A stretch of 36,878 nucleotides of DNA from Bacteroidales bacterium. Lineage in GTDB: Bacteria; Bacteroidota; Bacteroidia; Bacteroidales; UBA3824. Shown here one piece after another: positions 1 through 8,309 of this stretch (the first letter of the stretch is position 1; each line of letters opens with the position of its first letter). The notes below the pieces were generated by a model, which was given only the letters and a program-made list of their open reading frames with translations, did not search any database and had not been told where the DNA came from. The stretch is from positions 1 through 36,878 of the forward strand of contig JAFPYT010000230.1 of NCBI GenBank assembly GCA_017394445.1, given 5' to 3'. The position numbers and the translations under genes were made by a program.

Positions 1-1867
1 CAGATTCTATATTGATTTTGCCGTGGTGCCGGCTGATAAATTCTTTGCAAATCAAAAGCCCCATACCAGAGCCTTGTTCGCCCGCTGTGCCTGCTGTAGA
101 GCGGTTTCGGCTCACCACAAGCAGTTTGTCTACGGTTTCTTGGTTCATTCCTATGCCGTTGTCTTCGATTATTACATCGATGCCTTCAGGAGACTGTTCT
201 GCAGCCACGGTAATAAGTCCGCCCTCGTTGGTATACTTTACCGAATTAACTGTAATATTGCGGATTACGGTTTGCAACATCTGCGCATCAGCCCAAATAG
301 TATCGGATGTAGATGTGCGGTTGATAAGCATAATGTGTTTTTTCTGCGCCTGACCCTTTACCTCGCTAAGAGCCTCATCTACGGTATAATGCAAATTAAG
401 TTCTTCGGGTTCAAAGGCAATAGTGTTTTGTTGCGAACGGCACCAAAGCAGCAGATTGTTGAGCATATCGTAAGTGGTTTTTGCCGATTGAAGAATCACA
501 CCCGAAAGTTCGTTAGCCTTAGGGTCGTTGATTACAGCCTCGCGTTTGCGGAGAATTTCAGTAAGTCCTATTATTGCGTTAAACGGGTTTCTAAGGTCGT
601 GAGCAATAATGGAGATAAACATATTCTTGGTGTCGTTGGCCTTTTGGAGCTCCTCGCTTTTGTGGTTGAGAGTTTCTTCGTAAGCCTTGCGTTCGCTGAT
701 ATCGGTGTTGACACCTGCCACACGTATCGGGCGACCGTTTTCATCGCGCTTAACCACGCATTTTACCACCATCCATTTTTCAGTGCCGTCTTTGCAGCGG
801 ACTTTGAGCTCCTCGTTAATCATATCAATTTTACCCTCTTTAACACCGTCGTAAAATGTTTGGAACTTTTGCTTATTTTCGTCATCGCTAATAACATTCA
901 CAAAATCAGAGGGTTTAACAAATGCATTTTCGTCATCCTCGTAGCCGAGTTGACGGCGGTATTGAAGGTTGACAGTGAGTTTGTTGTCGGCAACATCAAA
1001 GTTCCAAGTGCCGTCGTTGCTACCTTCGAGAAAGAGTTCGAGTTGTTTTTTGGCTTTGTCTAACTCGTAAGCCTTGTTGTCGAGGTCTTTGAATTGCTTT
1101 TTGATTTGATACGAAAGTTCCACGGTGCGTTTTTCGGCAAGGCGTTTTTCGGTAAGGTCTTGCGCCAACATAGCCACATATCCGGGTTCGGAACGGTAGA
1201 AGTTGAAACTCATATAACGGTTAATCAAATCAAAGTTTTTTTCGTATCTAAGCGATTCGCCAGTGTTGTTTACCTTGAAAACATCCTCGGCAAACGCCTC
1301 ATAAAATTTAGGCAGAGTAACGCCCAAATCGCACCCGAACTTTACACCACGAGTTTTTGGTAACGATTCAAGCACCTTGCTGTTGGCATTTTCGAGAAAA
1401 ATTTTGTTGTCTTGAACTCTGAAAAGTGTAAAGCCTGAGTTCATATTTTCAAACAACATACGATATTTGCCGCGTTCTGCTTTAAGTTCGTTGGCGGTGG
1501 TTTGAAGAGTGGCGATACGTTTTTTGATAACACCCATAACTCTCAGTTTTACCAAACCTTCGCACAAAGGCGTAATCAAAACTTCGGTAGCTCCGTTGTC
1601 AAAACAGCGATACACAAGGTCGGTTTCGTCTAAAGTGCCTGTAATTATTACCGACGATTGAGTTTTGGCAAAAACTATAAGTTGCAACACCCTGTCGATA
1701 TTTTCGGTAAGTGGTAGATAAATAACCACAATACCGAAACCGCCCTCGGAAATTTTAGAAGCCGATTCGTCTATTCCACAATAAGATACCGAGGCAATGC
1801 CTTCTATAATCTTGCCAAGGATAGAAGCCTTGGCGGAGTCGTCTGATATTATTAGGGTGTTTGTCAT
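1..1867 (-). CDS. PAS-containing sensor histidine kinase with N-terminal degenerate receiver (partial, cut by left edge)
   Basis: About 622 residues are visible from the ATG at 1867, and the frame stays open to the window edge. Order: receiver-like segment (about 1-125), two PAS-like segments (about 140-260 and 275-400, the second with a PAC-like end VAGVNTDISERK), HisKA dimerisation helix, and HATPase domain. The phosphoacceptor is His423 in IIAHDLRNPF (codon 601-599). The ATPase shows the N box (NITVNSVKYT), G1 (DNGIGM) and G2 (GSGMGL). It should sense a signal through PAS, autophosphorylate and pass phosphate to an unseen regulator. No transmembrane helix is visible, so it is probably cytoplasmic. 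The receiver-like segment keeps an acidic pair (ISDD) but reads GIVVIYLP where the phosphorylatable Asp should be. It lies 15 nt downstream of guanylate kinase on the same strand, so co-transcription is likely. Confidence 0.9.
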   Translation of the reverse strand, partial: MTNTLIISDDSAKASILGKIIEGIASVSYCGIDESASKISEGGFGIVVIYLPLTENIDRVLQLIVFAKTQSSVIITGTLDETDLVYRCFDNGATEVLITPLCEGLVKLRVMGVIKKRIATLQTTANELKAERGKYRMLFENMNSGFTLFRVQDNKIFLENANSKVLESLPKTRGVKFGCDLGVTLPKFYEAFAEDVFKVNNTGESLRYEKNFDLINRYMSFNFYRSEPGYVAMLAQDLTEKRLAEKRTVELSYQIKKQFKDLDNKAYELDKAKKQLELFLEGSNDGTWNFDVADNKLTVNLQYRRQLGYEDDENAFVKPSDFVNVISDDENKQKFQTFYDGVKEGKIDMINEELKVRCKDGTEKWMVVKCVVKRDENGRPIRVAGVNTDISERKAYEETLNHKSEELQKANDTKNMFISIIAHDLRNPFNAIIGLTEILRKREAVINDPKANELSGVILQSAKTTYDMLNNLLLWCRSQQNTIAFEPEELNLHYTVDEALSEVKGQAQKKHIMLINRTSTSDTIWADAQMLQTVIRNITVNSVKYTNEGGLITVAAEQSPEGIDVIIEDNGIGMNQETVDKLLVVSRNRSTAGTAGEQGSGMGLLICKEFISRHHGKINIES

Positions 1868-1882
1868 AATTGTAGGTTGTTT

Positions 1883-2449
1883 TCAATTATTAAAAAAATG
1901 TGTGATTTTTTCTCGAAGTTCCTGTTCGGCGCGGTCGAGAATGTCGTTGGTAACCACAGTGTCGAACATAGGAGCACGTTTTATCTCCTGTTCGGCTTTG
2001 CTTACACGGCGGTCTATTTCGTCTTGTGGGTCGGTGGCGCGGCTTTCGAGACGGCGGCGCAATTCATCTACCGACGGCGGCTGAATAAAAATAGAAAGAG
2101 CCTTGCTACCAAAAATTTTCTTCAAGTTTATACCTCCCTCTACGTCAACATCAAAAATAATGTTGTTGCCTTTGCCAAAAATTCGGTCTATTTCGCTGTT
2201 GAGTGTGCCGTAATAGCGTCCGGCGTAAACCTCTTGCCATTCGATAAACTCGTTTTGGGATATTCTGCGTTTAAAATCTTCTTCGGTAAGAAAATAGTAG
2301 TTCACCCCGTCGGTTTCGCCCTGACGCGGACTGCGGGTTGTAGCCGAAATCGAAAACTCAAGTTTAAGACTGTCGTCTTGCATAATTCGGTTTATCAAAG
2401 TGGTTTTGCCCGTACCTGAGGGGGCTGATATTATTATAATTTTGCTCAT
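1883..2449 (-). CDS. gmk: Guanylate kinase
   Basis: The 188-residue product has the usual length for this enzyme, which phosphorylates GMP to GDP with ATP in the cytoplasm. The P-loop SAPSGTGKTT is at residues 8-17. The GMP-binding part follows (SATTRSPRQGE, then GVNYYFL and FIEWQEVYAGRYYGT), and FDVDVEGG matches the family's core strand. The lid and C-terminal helices (ESRATDPQDEIDRR) are complete. The start is the only sensible one, directly before the first beta strand SKIIIIS. It diverges from lysS across about 130 AT-rich bases and is followed after 15 nt by the histidine kinase. No truncation or unusual feature was seen. Confidence 0.97.
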   Translation of the reverse strand: MSKIIIISAPSGTGKTTLINRIMQDDSLKLEFSISATTRSPRQGETDGVNYYFLTEEDFKRRISQNEFIEWQEVYAGRYYGTLNSEIDRIFGKGNNIIFDVDVEGGINLKKIFGSKALSIFIQPPSVDELRRRLESRATDPQDEIDRRVSKAEQEIKRAPMFDTVVTNDILDRAEQELREKITHFFNN

Positions 2450-2579
2450 AATGCCGTTTATTTTTTATGCAAATATGCAAAAGTTGTGCAATATAGAGAA
2501 TTTTTTTAGGAATTTTATTTTTTTTTCTAATTTAGCAACAATAATTAACAGAATAATTTTTATACATATATATTTGATT

Positions 2580-4325
2580 ATGAGTAACATCGAACTCTCC
2601 GAACAGGAACAAATACGCCGTCAGTCGCTGCAAAAACTCCGCGACTTGGGCATCGAGCCTTATCCGGCCGCTAAATATGAGGTAAATATACACACCGACG
2701 AGTTTAAAGAAAAATTCGCACACCTCCAAGTTGAAGAGTATGCCGAAGGCGAAACTCTATGCCTTGCTGGTCGTTTGATGAGCCGCCGTATTATGGGTAG
2801 CGCATCGTTTGCCGAATTGCAAGATTCAAAAGGACGTTTGCAACTTTACCTCAACCGCGACGTTATCTGTCCCGGCGACGACAAAACTATGTACAACGAC
2901 GTGTTTAAGAAACTCTTAGACATCGGCGACATTATCGGCGTTAAGGGTATTGCATTCCGTACCAAAATGGGCGAACTCTCGCTCAAAGTGCAAGAACTCA
3001 CCGTTTTGTGCAAATCGCTCAAACCCCTACCGATTGTAAAAGAAAAAGACGGAAAACTTTTTGACGCATTTACCGACCCCGAGCAGCGTTACCGCAAACG
3101 TTACGTTGATCTTATTGTTAATCCGCAAGTTAAAGAGGTGTTTATTAAGCGTACAAAACTTATGAACACTATGCGTCAGTATCTTGACAACCTTGGTTGC
3201 CTTGAGGTAGAAACTCCTATACTTCAGCCCATCTACGGCGGCGCATCGGCTCGTCCGTTTAAAACTCACCACAACGCTCTCGACCAGACGCTTTATCTCC
3301 GTATTGCCGACGAGCTTTATCTTAAACGCCTGATTGTGGGTGGTTTTGATGGTGTTTACGAATTTTCTAAAGACTTCCGCAACGAGGGTATGGATCGTTT
3401 CCACAATCCTGAGTTTACACAGATAGAACTTTACGTTGCTTACAAAGATTATTTCTGGATGATGGACACCGTAGAGGAGATGGTAGAAAAAGTGGCTATC
3501 GCGCTCAACGGCGACACCAAAGTAAAAGTTGGCGACAATATCATCGACTTCAAACGTCCTTGGAAACGCTTTACTATGTTTGAGGCTATCGAACATTTCA
3601 CCGGCGTAGACATTTCGAATATGAACGAGGAGCAACTTGCCGAAACTGCCAAGAAATTTGGCGTAGAGGTAGACTCTACAATGGGCAAGGGCAAGCTTGT
3701 GGACGAAATTTTTGGCGAAACTTGCGAATCAAAGATTATCCAACCCACATTCATCACCGACTATCCCGTTGAAATGTCGCCCCTTACCAAAAAACACCGC
3801 TCAAAAGAGGGCTTAGTAGAACGCTTTGAGGCTATCTGCAACGGTAAGGAACTCTGCAACGCTTATTCTGAGCTCAACGACCCTGTAGACCAACGTCAAC
3901 GCTTTGAAGACCCACTTCTGCTTGCAAAACGCGGCGACGAAGAGGCTATGGTGCTCGACGAAGACTTCCTCACAGCCATCGACCACGGTATGCCTCCCAC
4001 AGCGGGCATAGGCATCGGCATTGACCGTCTTACTATGATTATGACCAACAGTGAGTCTATCCAAGACGTGCTTTTCTTCCCGCAGATGAAACCCGAGAAG
4101 AAATTCGAGTACGACCCTGTAGAGGCTTATACCGCAATAGGAATCCCCGAAGAGTGGGTTTCATTGGTTCAAAAACTTGGTTTCCTGAAAGTGGCAAACC
4201 TTGCCGAAGCCAAACCCGGAAAACTATTCAACGACCTCTGCGGACTCAACAAAAAAGGCAAGCTCAACCTCACCGTTCCCACACAAGACGATGTTAAGGC
4301 TTGGGTAGAAAAAGCAGCACAATAA
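2580..4325 (+). CDS. lysS: Lysyl-tRNA synthetase (class II)
   Basis: The 581-residue product charges tRNA-Lys with lysine. The reading frame is open further upstream, but the ATG at 2580 (MSNIELSEQEQ) starts the conserved protein and the added upstream residues are AT-rich translation of the leader. An N-terminal OB-fold anticodon-binding domain covers about residues 60-165 (GRLMSRRIMG). The class II catalytic domain follows, with motif 2 (FRNEGMDRFHNPEFTQIE, from about 267) and motif 3 (GIGIGIDRL, about 475). After motif 3 there is an extension of about 80 residues (from about 500) with short helical pieces such as GIPEEWVSLVQKLG. I recall this as usual for Bacteroidota LysRS. A strong terminator follows directly. 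Confidence 0.97.
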   Translation: MSNIELSEQEQIRRQSLQKLRDLGIEPYPAAKYEVNIHTDEFKEKFAHLQVEEYAEGETLCLAGRLMSRRIMGSASFAELQDSKGRLQLYLNRDVICPGDDKTMYNDVFKKLLDIGDIIGVKGIAFRTKMGELSLKVQELTVLCKSLKPLPIVKEKDGKLFDAFTDPEQRYRKRYVDLIVNPQVKEVFIKRTKLMNTMRQYLDNLGCLEVETPILQPIYGGASARPFKTHHNALDQTLYLRIADELYLKRLIVGGFDGVYEFSKDFRNEGMDRFHNPEFTQIELYVAYKDYFWMMDTVEEMVEKVAIALNGDTKVKVGDNIIDFKRPWKRFTMFEAIEHFTGVDISNMNEEQLAETAKKFGVEVDSTMGKGKLVDEIFGETCESKIIQPTFITDYPVEMSPLTKKHRSKEGLVERFEAICNGKELCNAYSELNDPVDQRQRFEDPLLLAKRGDEEAMVLDEDFLTAIDHGMPPTAGIGIGIDRLTMIMTNSESIQDVLFFPQMKPEKKFEYDPVEAYTAIGIPEEWVSLVQKLGFLKVANLAEAKPGKLFNDLCGLNKKGKLNLTVPTQDDVKAWVEKAAQ

Positions 4326-4340
4326 ATAATTACTGCATAA

Positions 4341-4379
4341 AAAAAGTAGCGATGCGCCAAGGCTCATCGCTACTTTTTT
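4341..4379. terminator. Bidirectional intrinsic terminator between lysS and the 4393-4608 gene
   Basis: A perfect 14-bp stem pairs 4341-4354 (AAAAAGTAGCGATG) with 4365-4378 around a 10-nt loop. T-rich and A-rich flanks lie on the two sides, so it can act on both strands. It sits 15 nt after the lysS stop and 13 nt beyond the end of the convergent small gene. Confidence 0.9.
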
Positions 4380-4392
4380 ATTTTATATCCCT

Positions 4393-4608
4393 TTATTTAT
4401 TATAATTACCTAATTTATTAAACTTTACCCACCAATTAAAAAAAGTGTCGTAAGTGATAAGGTTTTCGCCAAACTCTTTTTCAAACGCCTCTTTTTCAGC
4501 TTCGGTGATGTTTACGCGTTTGATTTTGTAACTCCAATCGTCGCGCACGGCAAGCGAATAGCCGCCAAGCATAGGACTTTCTTCAAATATTTTAACGCGC
4601 TCTTTCAT
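4393..4608 (-). CDS. Small hypothetical protein (71 aa)
   Basis: A 71-residue protein starting MKERVKIFEESPMLGG. It is rich in charged and aromatic residues (WSYKIKRV, NITEAEKEAFEKEFGE, TYDTFFNWWVKF). There is no signal peptide or membrane segment, so it is probably a small soluble cytoplasmic protein. It converges on lysS and shares the terminator at 4341-4379. The codon use looks like real coding sequence, with no stops and a mid-body mix of G/C. I do not recognise the family and assign no function. Confidence 0.65.
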   Translation of the reverse strand: MKERVKIFEESPMLGGYSLAVRDDWSYKIKRVNITEAEKEAFEKEFGENLITYDTFFNWWVKFNKLGNYNK

Positions 4609-4682
4609 TTTTGTTTAAATATATTATTGTTCGTTTTTCTATTTGCAACAAATGTGCCACGCACGAATGTTTATTAACAATT

Positions 4683-4835
4683 TTACTTGACAAAATGTAT
4701 TATTATCGCTATTACAAGCAAAGCTAATGCAATGTAAGATAGATTTTTGCCCAAGCCATAATTTTTTTGCCTAACATCAAGCGACAACGCCCACAACACC
4801 ACTGCAGCAAGGGCTATTATAAATACGATGCTCAT
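4683..4835 (-). CDS. Small two-helix membrane protein (50 aa)
   Basis: A short frame starting ATG at 4835 and ending TAA at 4683-4685. The product opens MSIVFIIALAAVVLWALS (a first transmembrane segment), has a polar turn DVRQKNYGLGKN, then a second segment SYIALALLVIAIIIHF, and ends VK. The hairpin-like helix, charged loop, helix layout and a good upstream promoter (TTTG-N19-TACATTTG, 4858-4888) argue that it is a real gene rather than chance. The loop would place Arg22, Lys24 and Lys30 on one membrane face. No family recognised. It may share a transcript with the 4393-4608 gene 74 nt downstream. Confidence 0.6.
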   Translation of the reverse strand: MSIVFIIALAAVVLWALSLDVRQKNYGLGKNLSYIALALLVIAIIIHFVK

Positions 4836-4857
4836 TATAATATTTGTTTATACGCTG

Positions 4858-4888
4858 CAAATGTAATGTATATTTTATAAAACTCAAA
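4858..4888 (-). promoter_or_regulatory. Bacteroidota-type promoter for the 50-aa membrane protein
   Basis: Read on the minus strand: TTTG at 4888-4885, 19 nt spacer, then TACATTTG at 4865-4858, 22 nt before the ATG. This fits the Bacteroidota consensus TTTG-N19-21-TAnnTTTG. The -33 element lies in the T-tract of the upstream terminator. Confidence 0.6.
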
Positions 4889-4916
4889 AAAAACGGACAT
4901 TTTTTTAAAATGTCCG
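4886..4916 (-). terminator. Intrinsic terminator of the outer-membrane receptor gene
   Basis: A perfect 10-bp stem, 4894-4903 (CGGACATTTT) with 4907-4916, has a 3-nt loop. On the minus strand it is followed by eight T residues (4893-4886). It lies 36 nt beyond the stop codon of the 4953-7409 gene. Confidence 0.9.
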
Positions 4917-4952
4917 CACTGAATAGAGTATATATGAAACTGTTGACTTTGA

Positions 4953-7409
4953 TCAAAAATCTGCTCCGCCAAAATCGTCAGCGCCGCCATTGCCGCCGCC
5001 TTCGCCGTCTTCGGGGATTTGTTCTTTATAATTGTTGATCTTGAAGTTTACACCGATATTCCACGAGGGAGCTTTGCGATGACGCTCAGAATGTTCCCAA
5101 AATGCTTCGGTATCGGTGGTAGAGTTCATTTTCTGAGTTTTGAAAATATCGCGCACATTGAGCGATACCGAAATCCTCTTGTTCATAAACGATTGACGTA
5201 CCGAAAGTCCTGTGATAAAGTTGCCTTTGTTAGACGAAATCAGCGACTTGTTGGCACTACGGTAGCGCATATTCACCTGAATTTTGGTGTTTTTGGCAGG
5301 AGCAAATGTAAACTGCTGACGCAAACGCCACGATTTGCCGTCGCGACTAAGGTCTTTGCCCTCGTAGTTGCCTCGGGTGTAATATTGGCGCATCTCCACA
5401 TCGGTGTTGGATGTAAACCATTTGCAGGGGTCGATGTTGAGGGTAAGTCCTGCGCCGAAATCGTTGTTGGTACAAAGGTTTTCGGGACGAGAAATCAATA
5501 TGTTGTTTTCGCCCAAGCGGCTAACATTCTGCATCTGACCGTCGGTGTGGCGGTAAAAAGTTTCCACTGCAAAAAACCATTTGGGATAAGTAATCTGATA
5601 ATTAACCTCAAAAGCATCGCTGTAAACAGGTTCAATTTCAGGATTACCCATTGAGCGCGAATATTCGTCGCTATAAGCAGGATAAGGATTCAGCATACCC
5701 ACCCACGGACGGCGTATGCGGCGCGAATAGCCCACTTGCACCGAATTTTTTTCGCCAATAGCGCGCGAAATATGCAACGTTGGGAAAAAGTCGGGACGGT
5801 CGATAGGGTAATCCTTATCGGGAGTTTTCATCAGACGGTGAGTTTGCTCGTAACGCAATCCAGCTTGAATACCAAAGCCAAGCCATTTGGTTGAATATGT
5901 GGTATATACCGAAGTTATATAACGTTCAAAATCCACTTTGTTGGTAAATTCGTCGTTGAGAATGAAATCACCGTTATTATCAAGGTCGCGCCATTGATAA
6001 TCGGTGTTAGAACTTGTAAAATCAAACTGCGCACCTGCCTCAAAACGGTTTTCGTTGGGTAATGGAAGAGTGTAGTCGAGATTCAAGCGTCCACGGGTAT
6101 TGTCGCGGATATTGTCGGTGTGGTGACCTTTGTGGTCGACGTTGGCATCAGCCTTAGTTATATATTGGTCAAAATTGTCGTCGTTGTCGTTGTGGTTTCG
6201 CGACACAAAGCCGTTGAAATTAAGTTTGTGACCCTGTGCGGAAAAATTGTGCTGATACGACATAGTGGCATTATAGTAATACGAATCGCCAGAGTTGTCG
6301 GTGATAGAATTTACATTTTCATCGTTGAAACGGTTGTCGTTTGCCTTGTTGATAGTCCATTTTTCATAATCGTTGGAACCATCGGAATTAGAGTGAGAAA
6401 GTCCGCCTTCAACGCTAAACGAAAGTATATCATTATCAGTGGCATAAAAATCGAAACCAGTTTTGAGACCAGCATGCTGGAATTGGTTTTCGTGTTTGTT
6501 GGTACGGAAATTATAAATATCAATACTATCGTTGGTGTTAGCATCAACGCTGTGAGTGATACGATTGTTGAGTCCTGTCATCGAGCCACCACGACTGTTG
6601 TAGTGCCCTCCCACAAAATAGTTGAATTTTTGGCGGCGAAGGTTAAGAAGAAAATCGCCACCATAACGGTGCTCGCTACCTGCATTGAGGTTTACCACGC
6701 CGTTGATACCCTGAACCACATTCTTTTTTGTTACAAGGTTGATAATACCGGTTTCGCCTTCGGGGTCGTATTTAGCTGAAGGGTTGGTAATTATCTCAAT
6801 ATTTTCAATCATAGCCGCAGGAGTCTGTTTAAGAATTTCAGAAGCGTCCATTGCTGACGGCTTGCCGTCAATAAGCACCTGAAAATTGCTATTACCACGG
6901 AGCGACACATTGCCATCAATATCCACCTCCACCGAAGGCACATTTTCAAGAGCGTCGGCAGCACTACCACCATCGGCAGCAATGTCGGTAGAGATGTTAA
7001 TTACCTTACGGTCAATCTTATAGTCAATGTGATTTTTCTTAGCCGAAACCACAACCTCGTCGAGTTCGGTATGGCTAACTGAAATTTTTAAGATTCCAAG
7101 ATTTTTGCGACCATCGCCTGTTACAGCAATATCCCTTACAGTAATAGTTTCGTAACCAATAAAATTGGCTTGAAGATAATAGGTTCCTGCCTTGGCAACT
7201 TCAATTTCAAAAGAACCGTCAGCCTTTGAGAGTCCGCCCGTTACGAGCGTTGCATCGTTTTGATTGTAAATTGCTACCGAGGCATATTCTACTGGCGAAC
7301 CATTATCGGCATCCACAAGTTTGCCTGTAATAATAGTTTTTGCCAACGAAACATCTGGAACTAAAGCAAATACAATAATTGATAAAAGCAATAATAAGGA
7401 TTTTTTCAT
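4953..7409 (-). CDS. Outer-membrane beta-barrel receptor (TonB-dependent receptor-like, CarboxypepD_reg/plug/OMP_b-brl_3 type)
   Basis: An 818-residue outer-membrane protein. A signal peptide (MKKSLLLLLSIIVFALV, cut near VSLA-K at about 23) is followed by a carboxypeptidase-regulatory-like beta-sandwich (about 25-110: TGKLVDADNGSPVEYASVAI). A plug domain follows (about 130-225: VSLRGNSNFQVLIDGKPS, then TNPSAKYDPEGETGIINLV). The rest is a long alternating barrel rich in aromatic and Asn/Asp residues. This is the layout of outer-membrane receptors that lack a paired SusD. No SusD homologue is adjacent and the substrate cannot be inferred. The protein ends in a Gly/Asp-rich tail (GGNGGADDFGGADF), which looks disordered. 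It is monocistronic with its own terminator, and divergent from the TPR gene. Confidence 0.9.
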   Translation of the reverse strand: MKKSLLLLLSIIVFALVPDVSLAKTIITGKLVDADNGSPVEYASVAIYNQNDATLVTGGLSKADGSFEIEVAKAGTYYLQANFIGYETITVRDIAVTGDGRKNLGILKISVSHTELDEVVVSAKKNHIDYKIDRKVINISTDIAADGGSAADALENVPSVEVDIDGNVSLRGNSNFQVLIDGKPSAMDASEILKQTPAAMIENIEIITNPSAKYDPEGETGIINLVTKKNVVQGINGVVNLNAGSEHRYGGDFLLNLRRQKFNYFVGGHYNSRGGSMTGLNNRITHSVDANTNDSIDIYNFRTNKHENQFQHAGLKTGFDFYATDNDILSFSVEGGLSHSNSDGSNDYEKWTINKANDNRFNDENVNSITDNSGDSYYYNATMSYQHNFSAQGHKLNFNGFVSRNHNDNDDNFDQYITKADANVDHKGHHTDNIRDNTRGRLNLDYTLPLPNENRFEAGAQFDFTSSNTDYQWRDLDNNGDFILNDEFTNKVDFERYITSVYTTYSTKWLGFGIQAGLRYEQTHRLMKTPDKDYPIDRPDFFPTLHISRAIGEKNSVQVGYSRRIRRPWVGMLNPYPAYSDEYSRSMGNPEIEPVYSDAFEVNYQITYPKWFFAVETFYRHTDGQMQNVSRLGENNILISRPENLCTNNDFGAGLTLNIDPCKWFTSNTDVEMRQYYTRGNYEGKDLSRDGKSWRLRQQFTFAPAKNTKIQVNMRYRSANKSLISSNKGNFITGLSVRQSFMNKRISVSLNVRDIFKTQKMNSTTDTEAFWEHSERHRKAPSWNIGVNFKINNYKEQIPEDGEGGGNGGADDFGGADF

Positions 7410-7567
7410 GATAGAGTAATAATATAATGTTCTTATGTATTTTCCGCCTTAATTGACGAAAATTATAATAATTGGTTTAAGCTTCGGAATGTTAAAATGT
7501 GTAAAGACTACACTTATTAATATTACAATAAAATAAAGTGCTTTTTTGTTAATTTAACATTATTGAT

Positions 7568-7598
7568 TTTGCTATTACAAAAAGATTATTTAATATTG
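7568..7598 (+). promoter_or_regulatory. Promoter of the TPR-protein gene
   Basis: TTTG at 7568-7571, 19 nt spacer, then TAATATTG at 7591-7598 (one mismatch from TAnnTTTG), with the ATG 35 nt further on. It lies in the 224-nt divergent gap shared with the outer-membrane receptor. That gap is otherwise AT-rich with no gene seen. Confidence 0.55.
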
Positions 7599-7633
7599 CG
7601 AACTTTATTAACACTAATTTTAAAAGAACTATT

Positions 7634-8305
7634 ATGAAACGTATATTTACATTAGCATTAGCATTAGGAGTATCTGCTACATTGTTTGCACAAGAAGACG
7701 TTGCTACACTTCGCAAAACAGCTACAGAACAAACCAAAACCGGCGAATATGCCGCTGCGGTAACCAATTTTACCAAAGCCATTTCGCTTCAAGAGGCTGC
7801 CGGCGTTACCGACACATCGTTATACTTCAACACTGCCGTTAGTGCTTACAAAGGCAAAGATTATCAAACAGGTGCAAAGTATTTCGACAAATGTATCGAA
7901 CTCGGCTATCAAAAAGAAAAATGTTACAAATTTGGCGGTGCTTGCCTTCAAAACATCGAAGATTACGATGCATTGCAACAATCTATGACCAAAGCCACCG
8001 AAGAGTTTCCCGCTAATACCACTTTTAAACAGATGCTCAGCACATCGTATGTGGGACAGGCTAAACCCAAAATGGACGAGGCTAACAAAATTATCAAAGA
8101 TGCCGAAGCCATTAAATCTGACGTAGAAAAATACAACGCCGAAATTGCCAAGGCTAAAAACGTGTTTAAAGAAACTTTGCCAATTGTAGAAAAAGCTTAC
8201 CAAATCAACCCCCAAAACAAATCGGCTATTCAACTTTTGGCTGCTCTCTACGCCAACTTGGGGCAAACCGCCAAAGCCAACGAAATGAAGGCTAAACTCA
8301 AATAA
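7634..8305 (+). CDS. Secreted TPR-repeat protein
   Basis: A 223-residue exported protein. The signal peptide MKRIFTLALALGVSATLFAQ ends in a typical AQ-E cleavage site, without a lipobox, so a periplasmic location is likely. The mature part is helical with tetratricopeptide-like pairs (TKTGEYAAAVTNFTKAISLQ, LYFNTAVSAYKGKDYQTGAK, NKSAIQLLAALYANLGQTAK). A long helix (EANKIIKDAEAIKSDVEKY) separates the early and late repeats. TPR domains bind partner proteins, but the partner here is unknown. It converges on hemH with only 4 nt between the stop codons and no recognisable hairpin there. Confidence 0.85.
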   Translation: MKRIFTLALALGVSATLFAQEDVATLRKTATEQTKTGEYAAAVTNFTKAISLQEAAGVTDTSLYFNTAVSAYKGKDYQTGAKYFDKCIELGYQKEKCYKFGGACLQNIEDYDALQQSMTKATEEFPANTTFKQMLSTSYVGQAKPKMDEANKIIKDAEAIKSDVEKYNAEIAKAKNVFKETLPIVEKAYQINPQNKSAIQLLAALYANLGQTAKANEMKAKLK

Positions 8306-8309
8306 GAGT

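Noticed and set aside
23..1063. Long plus-strand open frame of 346 codons
   Set aside because: It is antisense to the histidine kinase, whose motifs on the minus strand are complete. The frame is a shadow of low-stop codon use.
2569..2576. TATATTTG exact -7 match before lysS
   Set aside because: Only 4 nt before the start codon. It would require a leaderless start, so chance in AT-rich sequence is likelier.
3027..3635. Minus-strand frame of 202 codons
   Set aside because: Antisense to the catalytic domain of lysyl-tRNA synthetase.
6120..6779. Plus-strand frame of 219 codons rich in Val/Ile
   Set aside because: Antisense to the outer-membrane receptor. The repeated Val/Ile come from reverse-read Asn/Asp/Tyr codons.
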